Shown: in pieces, positions 5,732 to 11,232 of the stretch
How the letters are laid out: each line of letters opens with the position of its first letter
How positions within the stretch are numbered: the stretch's first letter is position 1
DNA from: Actinomycetota bacterium
GTDB lineage: Bacteria; Zhuqueibacterota; Zhuqueibacteria; Residuimicrobiales; Krinioviventaceae
Assembly (NCBI GenBank): GCA_011682565.1
Contig: JAACEJ010000048.1
Coordinates: 1-11,232, forward strand
Length of the DNA stretch: 11,232 bases
Reading direction: 5' to 3'
Made by a program: the position numbers and the translations under genes
Notes under the pieces: model-generated
The model's input: the letters and a program-made list of their open reading frames with translations, nothing else
What the model was told of the DNA's origin: nothing
Databases searched by the model: none

Positions 5732-7440
5732 AGCTGCCGACGATCAAAATATGTGTGCTTTTATGCCTTTCTCTTTTTTTGTTTTCCGGTCTTGGTTTCG
5801 CCGCAAACGAGCAAGGACGACAAAAGGTCTGGATTTTCTTCAGGGATAAAGGACCGATTACGGCGGATACGTTCACCGATGTCGGGAATCGTCTTCTCCC
5901 AAAAACAAGACATCGGCGGGCAAAAGTGATGCGCTCAGGCTCATTAGTGGATTATACAGATGTTCCCGTTTGGCCGCCATATCTCGATTCTCTGAGATCA
6001 CGTTCCATCAAGCCGATTGTCGTTTCAAAATGGTTGAACGCCGCAAGTGCGGTGCTTTCAAAAAAACAGAAAAGAGATATATCCCGAAAGCATTTTGTGT
6101 CTCACATTCAACCGGTGATGATTGCAAAACAAAGGCCTGTGCCAGAGGTCAAATCTCTCGATAAAACGGCTATTTTTCCTCAGGATTACGTTTACGATTA
6201 CGGCCCGTCACTTGCACAAAATGAGATCATCAACATTCCCAAGGTTCATGATTTGGGAATCTCCGGTCAGGGTGTGCTTGTTGCTGTTTTCGATACCGGT
6301 TTTAGATTGAATCACCTGGCGTTTGAGCATTTGCATGTTATTGCCGCTTATGATTTCATCAATAAAGATGCCACAGTTGATAACGAAGAAGGACAAGATA
6401 CGGGCGGACAAAACTGGCATGGCACAATTATTCTTTCCATGCTGGCCGGATTCTTCCCGGGCCAATTAATCGGCTCTGCTTTTGGCGCGGATTTTCTGTT
6501 GGCAAAAACCGAAGACGTCAGTTCCGAAACGCCGGTCGAAGAAGACAATTGGATCGCTGCCGCGGAATGGGCGGATAGTCTCGGTGCCGACGTCATCAGT
6601 ACCAGCCTGGGTTATCTCGACTGGTATTCTTATAAAGATATGGACGGAAAAACGGCCCCCATTACCATTGCTGCTGATTTGGCTGTCAAAAAAGGCATCG
6701 TAGTAGTGGTTGCTGCCGGCAACGAAGGAAATCTTCCCTGGCATTACATAGATGCACCGGCTGACGGCGACAGTGTCATCACGGTCGGAGCGGTCAATTC
6801 CGGCGGCGTCCTTGCGGATTTCAGTTCACACGGCCCGACTTTTGATGGTCGCATCAAACCCGACGTTGTCACAATGGGCGTCGGAAATGTCGGCGTTGCC
6901 GTTCCCCCGCGTGAGGGGCTTGGCGATGGTTATACGAACGTATCAGGGACTTCTGCTGCCTGTCCCATGGCAGCAGGTGTTGCGGCGCTCATTTTGTCGG
7001 CTTATCCGAATCTGACGCCCATGCAGGTTCGCGAAGCACTGCTTAGAACAGCGGATCGTGCAACCGATCCGGATAATAATTACGGCTACGGACTGGTCGA
7101 TGCTTATGCCGCGCTCATGTACTGGGGCGAACCCGAAGGCCTTCCTGAAAAGACAGAACTTGCAGGTGCCTATCCGAATCCTTTTCGTGTTTCTAAAAAT
7201 CAAATCATGCAAATTAATTTTGATCTGACACAACCCACAAATGTCAGCGGCGAAATTTTCAATGGTCTTGGTCAGAGTGTAAAGACTTTTGCAAAAACTT
7301 TACATACCGCGGGGAAAAACCAGCGACTGCTTTGGAATGGCCAAAACGATTTCGGAGAATTGTTGCCGAGCGGTATTTATTTCTGCAGCTTAAAGCTGGG
7401 AACTGAAACTCATCACCTAAAAATAACACTGTTGGAGTAA
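5728..7440 (+). CDS. Secreted subtilisin-like (S8) serine protease with C-terminal sorting-type domain
   Basis: The 570-residue product has a Sec signal peptide (likely cut after GFA, residue 25) and an N-terminal region (about 32-145) with the FFRDKGP, RHRRAK, DVP and SKWLNA landmarks found ahead of Bacteroidota-type subtilases; it may act as a propeptide. In the catalytic domain (about 160-465) the triad is Asp189 (FDTG), His231 (WHGT) and Ser409 (GTSAACPMAAG), with oxyanion Asn332 (AAGNEG). Residues about 478-570 form a beta domain with AYPNPF (480-485), WNGQND (536-541) and LPSGIYF (546-552), as in FlgD-like and type IX secretion type-A sorting domains; secretion by that route is inferred, since no T9SS component is in the window. 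The GTG start overlaps the upstream TGA by four bases (GTGA), which indicates translational coupling. It may process exported proteins; the substrate is unknown. Confidence 0.93.
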   Translation: MKLPTIKICVLLCLSLFLFSGLGFAANEQGRQKVWIFFRDKGPITADTFTDVGNRLLPKTRHRRAKVMRSGSLVDYTDVPVWPPYLDSLRSRSIKPIVVSKWLNAASAVLSKKQKRDISRKHFVSHIQPVMIAKQRPVPEVKSLDKTAIFPQDYVYDYGPSLAQNEIINIPKVHDLGISGQGVLVAVFDTGFRLNHLAFEHLHVIAAYDFINKDATVDNEEGQDTGGQNWHGTIILSMLAGFFPGQLIGSAFGADFLLAKTEDVSSETPVEEDNWIAAAEWADSLGADVISTSLGYLDWYSYKDMDGKTAPITIAADLAVKKGIVVVVAAGNEGNLPWHYIDAPADGDSVITVGAVNSGGVLADFSSHGPTFDGRIKPDVVTMGVGNVGVAVPPREGLGDGYTNVSGTSAACPMAAGVAALILSAYPNLTPMQVREALLRTADRATDPDNNYGYGLVDAYAALMYWGEPEGLPEKTELAGAYPNPFRVSKNQIMQINFDLTQPTNVSGEIFNGLGQSVKTFAKTLHTAGKNQRLLWNGQNDFGELLPSGIYFCSLKLGTETHHLKITLLE

Positions 7441-8328
7441 ATGCTAGGCGAGAAAAAAAATATCACACTGGCCCTTGGCGGTGGCGGTGCGCGCGGGTTT
7501 GCCCATATCGGCGTTCTGCGTGTTCTGGAACAGGAAAAAGTCCCTATCAGTCTGATCGTCGGAACAAGCATGGGAGCGATTATAGGCGCTGTTTACTCGC
7601 AACTGCAAAATGCTGATGCGGTTGAACAAAAATTCCGCGACCTCATTGCCAGCCCTATTTACAAATCCAGCGGACTTTTGTATGCCGGTAAGAAAAAACT
7701 TTCCGAAGGATGGTTCGATCAATTGGCCGAACACATCAGAGAAAGAATTGTCATCAGCATTGCCAGCCGAAAACAAGCGGCGGTCGGTATAGAAAGGCTT
7801 TATGGTGCAATTGATTTTCTTCTGGAAAACGATTTTGTCGAAAACACTAAAATTCCTTTCGCGGCTGTTGCTACAGATTTGATCGAGGGAAAAGAAGTTA
7901 TTTTGAATAAAGGATCATTGAGAGATGCTGTCGCGGCAAGTGCGGCATTGCCCGGTTTTCTTCCTCCCATCGACATCTATAGCAGAAAATTAATCGACGG
8001 TGCAGCGACGTCTCCTGTCCCGATTCGTGCAGCGAGAAAACTGTCACAAAGCTGCAAAGTAGTTGCTGTGGATGTATCACAAAAACTGGCGCCGGATCCA
8101 AAACTGGAAACGGTTATTGATATTGTCCTCAGAGGCTACATGATAACAGCAGTAAAATACCATGATCAATTAATCAAAGAGGCCGACGTGCTTATTCAAC
8201 CCACTGTAGGTGACTTTCACTGGTCGGAATTTGCAAAGATTGACTGGCTCATCGAGGAGGGAGAATTTGCAGCGCGGGAAAAGCTGGAAGAAATTGTAAA
8301 ATTGTCCAAATTAAGTTTATTTTTTTAA
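7441..8328 (+). CDS. Patatin-like phospholipase/acyl hydrolase (RssA/NTE type)
   Basis: The 295-residue product is a stand-alone patatin-like hydrolase, a family that removes acyl chains from lipids with a Ser-Asp dyad. It shows the oxyanion loop GGGGARGF (13-20), the nucleophile elbow GTSMG (41-45, Ser43) and the DGA motif (186-188, Asp186), plus AVATDL (142-147) and AASAALPGFLPP (165-176) typical of the RssA-like group. There is no signal peptide or membrane segment, so it is probably cytoplasmic or loosely bound to the inner membrane. Its ATG follows directly on the protease stop codon, with GGAG (7434-7437) only three bases upstream, so coupling to the previous gene is likely. The length is normal for the small bacterial members. 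Substrate and physiological role cannot be read from sequence. Confidence 0.9.
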   Translation: MLGEKKNITLALGGGGARGFAHIGVLRVLEQEKVPISLIVGTSMGAIIGAVYSQLQNADAVEQKFRDLIASPIYKSSGLLYAGKKKLSEGWFDQLAEHIRERIVISIASRKQAAVGIERLYGAIDFLLENDFVENTKIPFAAVATDLIEGKEVILNKGSLRDAVAASAALPGFLPPIDIYSRKLIDGAATSPVPIRAARKLSQSCKVVAVDVSQKLAPDPKLETVIDIVLRGYMITAVKYHDQLIKEADVLIQPTVGDFHWSEFAKIDWLIEEGEFAAREKLEEIVKLSKLSLFF

Positions 8329-8330
8329 TA

Positions 8331-9302
8331 ATGGACGAAAAATCTCTTGAAATAACAGTTCCCGAAGGCAAAGAAAAAGAACGGCTGGATAAATTTCTTG
8401 CCAATAAATTGCCGTCTGTTACCCGTGCAAAGCTGAAACGCCTTGTCGACGAAGACCGTGTTACTATTAACGGACAGCCGACAAAAGCCGGACACACGAT
8501 TCGCCCCGGAGAGGTCGTCCGCGTTGTGTTCCCGGCGCGACATGAAACCGAAATCCTGCCCGAAGAAATTCCTCTTGATATTATTTACGAAGATGAATAT
8601 CTGCTCGTCGTCGATAAACCGCCGGGCATGGTCGTTCATCCTGCATTTGGAAACATGAGCGGAACCCTGGTCAATGCGCTTTTGGCGCACTGTCGGCAGC
8701 TTTCCGGTGTGGGCGGTGACAAACGTCCCGGTCTGGTGCACCGTCTGGACAAGGACACCTCCGGCCTGCTGGTTGTAGCGAAAGATGACGTAACGCATGT
8801 GGGCCTGGCCAAGCAATTATCAGCGCATAAAATAGAACGTGAATATCGTGCCGTTGTTTGGGGACATTTAAAGCAGAAATCCGGTCGCATTGAAGCCGCT
8901 CTCGCACGTAGCCCCAAAGATCGAACACGGATGATGATCCATCCGGATGGCAAACATGCGGCAACCAACTATGAAGTTTTGGAAGAACATGCGATCACCA
9001 GCTATTTGAAACTAAATCTCGAAACCGGGCGCACGCACCAGATTCGTGTTCACCTGGCCTCATTGGGACACCCGGTTTTTTCCGATGCAACGTATGGTGG
9101 CCGGGGCAAACAACTGGCCGGACTGAATAAGATCAGGTCGCAATTCGTCATCCGGCTTTTACAGGAATTTAAAAGACAAATGCTGCACGCATGGACACTG
9201 GTCTTTATTCATCCCATCACACAAAAACTCTTGCGATTTGATGCTCCAATTCCCCAGGATATGGTCGAACTCCTGGAAATACTGAGAAACACCGCTGTGT
9301 AA
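8331..9302 (+). CDS. rluD: RluA/RluD-family 23S rRNA pseudouridine synthase
   Basis: The 323-residue product isomerises uridine to pseudouridine in RNA, most likely in 23S rRNA helix 69 if it is a true RluD ortholog. An N-terminal S4 RNA-binding domain (about 15-65; RLDKFLANKLPSVTRAKLKR region) precedes the catalytic domain with DKPPGMVVHP (95-104), HRLDKDTSG (137-145, catalytic Asp140) and ETGRTHQIRVH near residues 232-242. The length matches E. coli RluD (about 326). Other RluA-family members can look alike, so the symbol is a best guess. It begins two bases after the patatin stop. The bases before its ATG are nearly all T and A with no Shine-Dalgarno, so translation probably depends on reinitiation from the upstream gene or on an unstructured leader. 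Last gene of the four-gene run. Confidence 0.88.
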   Translation: MDEKSLEITVPEGKEKERLDKFLANKLPSVTRAKLKRLVDEDRVTINGQPTKAGHTIRPGEVVRVVFPARHETEILPEEIPLDIIYEDEYLLVVDKPPGMVVHPAFGNMSGTLVNALLAHCRQLSGVGGDKRPGLVHRLDKDTSGLLVVAKDDVTHVGLAKQLSAHKIEREYRAVVWGHLKQKSGRIEAALARSPKDRTRMMIHPDGKHAATNYEVLEEHAITSYLKLNLETGRTHQIRVHLASLGHPVFSDATYGGRGKQLAGLNKIRSQFVIRLLQEFKRQMLHAWTLVFIHPITQKLLRFDAPIPQDMVELLEILRNTAV

Positions 9303-9313
9303 TTATCCTACAT

Positions 9314-9346
9314 TTGTGGCAAAGATACTGTGTAATTTAACCACAA
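9314..9346. other. Weak inverted repeat after rluD
   Basis: TTGTGG (9314-9319) and CCACAA (9341-9346) are exact complements around a 21-base AT-rich loop. There is no U-tract after it, so it is a poor intrinsic terminator. It may be chance. Confidence 0.2.
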
Positions 9347-9392
9347 TCAACAATCCCCTTTGGAATCCTTTTAAAATATGAACAAATCGACC

Positions 9393-9421
9393 TTGTAAAC
9401 TATGAACTTACTTCGTATAAT
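9393..9421 (+). promoter_or_regulatory. Sigma-70-like promoter for the bactofilin-Omp85 gene
   Basis: TTGTAA (9393-9398), a 17-base spacer and a perfect TATAAT (9416-9421) give a convincing promoter in the 218-base gap 9303-9520. Transcription would start near 9428, leaving a leader of about 93 bases. That leader contains a short hairpin (TTGAGT/ACTCGA, 9471-9486) just before the start region. No riboswitch fold was recognised. Confidence 0.6.
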
Positions 9422-9511
9422 TGTCCGGGATATTCTTCAAAATGTGGCATATCAATTGCTTATGTGGAACTTGAGTAACGACTCGACCGAACAACTTTCT
9501 CTTTGATGAAT

Positions 9512-9515
9512 GAGG
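9512..9515 (+). promoter_or_regulatory. Shine-Dalgarno GAGG favouring ATG 9521
   Basis: GAGG lies five bases before ATG 9521. An in-frame ATG at 9506 lies upstream of it and has no purine-rich site of its own, so 9521 is preferred. Confidence 0.6.
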
Positions 9516-9520
9516 ATAAC

Positions 9521-11232
9521 ATGGACGTATCGGATACAAAACAAACCCTTATTTGGTTGTGGATCATCGCTGCACTGGTCATTCTTTTTACTCTGCTTTT
9601 TCATAACCGCGCTTTTGCCCAGGAAACAAATTTTTACAGCGGCTTATCTTCCAGGGAAAAAAACAGTGCTCGTGAAATGGTACGCAAATACTTAAACGAC
9701 GGTGATGATGTTGCCCTGCGTTTTAAGGGTGATGCTGAAATTAAAAAAGATGAATATATCAATGGGGATGTTATTTGTCTCAAAGGCACACTCGAAATTA
9801 AAGGTGAGGTCAATGGTAATGTGCTCGCGTTGTGGGGTGATGTAGAATTAAAATCAACCGCTTATGTAGAAGGTGATGTTGTCAGCTTTGGCGGTAAGGT
9901 CTGGAGTGACGAAGGTGCTGTTGTGGACGGCGATGTCGTTGAAAGAAGTGAAAGCCGTAAAAGCCATAAAGAACGTCACGTTACATACCGCGGCATGAAA
10001 AAAGAAAATCAGCCGCATCAAAAACAAACTTCTTCCAAACCCAAAGAGGATATTTATATTGACGGGGATGATGATTCTTCCCCTGTTTATGCGGACTATA
10101 ATCGGGTCGATGGTTTTACTTTTGGATTTCAAATTCCCCGGCAAAGTTGGTGGGAAAGACACAAACACAACTTTGCAGTTATCGGCCTGGGAGCTTATTC
10201 TTTTGCCGGCAAGCGGCTGCAATATCGATTGGGCATGGAGCGCTGGTTTTTAGGCGAATACCGCTTTTCGCTGGGAGGAGAATTCCATGATTTGACTGCT
10301 ACCAAAGACGACTGGATCATTGGCAGAATGGAAAATTCTCTGGCCGCATTTCTCATCAAGGAAGACTTTCGCGATTATTATCGCCGGGAAGGATACAGCG
10401 TTTTTTTCAATCAGAATTTAGGTCGCCGCATCAGTTTGCGGGGCGAATTCCGTAATGACAGATTCAGCAGCCTGGAAAACAAAACCAACTGGTCACTATT
10501 TGGAAAGCACAAAAATTTCCGACCAAATCCTCCGCTAATGCCATGGAGTTCGTCCACGGATGGTTCGTTTCATTCATATCCGAATCCGTTCTACCTGGAC
10601 ATTCAAAGTGCAGTTGGAAAACTGATCATTGACACTCGAAACGACAAAAAAAACCCCACCCGGGGATGGCATATTTCCGCATTCGCTGAAAAGGCGGGAC
10701 ACGGCATGGTGAGCGATCTCGATTTTGAACGCTATATTCTCGACATTCGCCGCTATCAACCTTTTGGCTGGGACGAAAATTTAAACATACGTCTGCGTGC
10801 CGGGACAGCGACCGGCACCCTTCCGCCCATGTACTGGTTTGACCTGGGGGGAATTTCCACCCTGCGCGGCTACGACTTTAAGGAATTTACCGGCGACCGT
10901 ATGGTTCTCGGAAATCTGGAATACAACCTCAATACGGGCAGAGATAACTGGTTTATCCTCGATGGTTTTGATATCATCCTCTTTGCAGATGCAGGATATG
11001 CCTGGTTTGCCAATGAAGAGACACCGAAGCAAATGAGCAGATGGCCCCTGGATCAAGAATTTACCGATCAGAGCCGGGACGTTTTCCCCGAGGATGCCTT
11101 TGAATCCCTCAAGTGGAAAAACCTAAAGACAGACATCGGTATTGCCTTAGCCAGCGATGACGGAGATTTCAGAATCAATTTTGCCAAAAGAATGGACAGA
11201 GATTTTGGCGACAGTGATATTGTTATTACATT
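9521..11232 (+). CDS. Outer-membrane Omp85-type barrel protein with bactofilin-like beta-helix in place of POTRA (3' truncated by window)
   Basis: The open frame gives 570 residues and runs off the window, probably just short of its end. Residues 10-33 are a signal peptide, probably cut after AFA (31-33). Residues about 66-142 look like a bactofilin-type (polymer-forming cytoskeletal) beta-helix: x-G-D/N-V turns at Gly82, Gly99, Gly118 and Gly137, 17-19 residues apart, with alternating hydrophobic strands. A charged linker (about 143-195) follows. Residues about 196-570 alternate as membrane beta strands and carry Omp85/BamA landmarks: DTRNDKKNPTRGWH (371-384), LGGISTLRGY (442-451, matching the conserved (V/L)RG(F/Y) motif), FADAGYAW (488-495) and DIGIALASDDGDFRINFAK (538-556). 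No POTRA-like repeat is evident. Known Omp85 proteins insert or export proteins or lipids at the outer membrane; the role here is unknown. It has its own promoter and is not tightly linked to rluD. Confidence 0.82.
   Translation, partial: MDVSDTKQTLIWLWIIAALVILFTLLFHNRAFAQETNFYSGLSSREKNSAREMVRKYLNDGDDVALRFKGDAEIKKDEYINGDVICLKGTLEIKGEVNGNVLALWGDVELKSTAYVEGDVVSFGGKVWSDEGAVVDGDVVERSESRKSHKERHVTYRGMKKENQPHQKQTSSKPKEDIYIDGDDDSSPVYADYNRVDGFTFGFQIPRQSWWERHKHNFAVIGLGAYSFAGKRLQYRLGMERWFLGEYRFSLGGEFHDLTATKDDWIIGRMENSLAAFLIKEDFRDYYRREGYSVFFNQNLGRRISLRGEFRNDRFSSLENKTNWSLFGKHKNFRPNPPLMPWSSSTDGSFHSYPNPFYLDIQSAVGKLIIDTRNDKKNPTRGWHISAFAEKAGHGMVSDLDFERYILDIRRYQPFGWDENLNIRLRAGTATGTLPPMYWFDLGGISTLRGYDFKEFTGDRMVLGNLEYNLNTGRDNWFILDGFDIILFADAGYAWFANEETPKQMSRWPLDQEFTDQSRDVFPEDAFESLKWKNLKTDIGIALASDDGDFRINFAKRMDRDFGDSDIVIT

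Noticed and set aside
9510..9695. Plus-strand open frame of 61 codons at the start of the last gene
   Set aside because: It is a different frame of the signal-peptide region; the long frame from 9521 continues through 570 codons.
9854..10222. Minus-strand open frame of 122 codons
   Set aside because: It lies opposite the bactofilin-Omp85 gene, whose plus frame is continuous and has clear domain motifs.
7441..11232. Split PlpD-like system: patatin domain plus separate Omp85 barrel
   Set aside because: PlpD proteins join a secreted patatin to a POTRA-barrel. Here the patatin has no signal peptide, rluD lies between and the barrel has its own promoter, so there is no positive evidence that they act together.

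Overview
The window reads as a chromosomal segment from a Gram-negative, lipoprotein-rich bacterium of the FCB (Fibrobacterota-Chlorobiota-Bacteroidota) superphylum or a nearby candidate phylum such as Calditrichota or KSB1. The placement is an inference. It rests on an S8 protease with a Bacteroidota-type N-terminal region and a C-terminal PNPF/GIY sorting-type domain, on an Omp85-type outer-membrane barrel, and on several lipoproteins with (L/I)-x-(S/G)-C lipoboxes. No plasmid, phage, transposase, tRNA, rRNA or CRISPR signal is visible. All genes look intact except the last, which runs off the right edge.

Left block, minus strand (191-3195): a Tat-type lipoprotein sulfatase is followed after a 59-base gap by a cellulase-like lipoprotein with a C-terminal collagen-binding-type beta domain. 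A 99-base imperfect palindrome (52-150) of the dispersed TGTCATTG type lies beyond the end of the second gene. A degenerate half copy sits in the gap between the two genes and overlaps the Shine-Dalgarno of the second gene, which starts at TTG. A divergent intergenic region with good promoter candidates on both strands (3196-3368) separates these from a plus-strand TIM-barrel-like lipoprotein (3369-4625). Together the three genes look like a small surface or periplasmic locus for a (possibly sulfated) polysaccharide, without any transporter or SusCD pair in view.

Middle block, plus strand (4733-9302): four genes are packed with a 4-base overlap, 0 and 2 bases between them, so they very probably form one transcription unit. 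They encode a lipoprotein fusing MORN/YwqK-like repeats to a cyclophilin, an exported subtilisin-like protease, a cytoplasmic patatin-like hydrolase, and an RluD-type 23S rRNA pseudouridine synthase. The first two suggest extracytoplasmic folding and processing; the last two are cytosolic.

Right block (9303-11232): a 218-base intergenic region with a near-ideal sigma-70-like promoter precedes a gene cut by the window end. Its product has a signal peptide, a short bactofilin-like beta-helix (rungs every 17-19 residues) and an Omp85-type beta barrel with an LRGY motif. Replacement of the usual POTRA domains by a bactofilin-like segment is the most unusual feature of the window.
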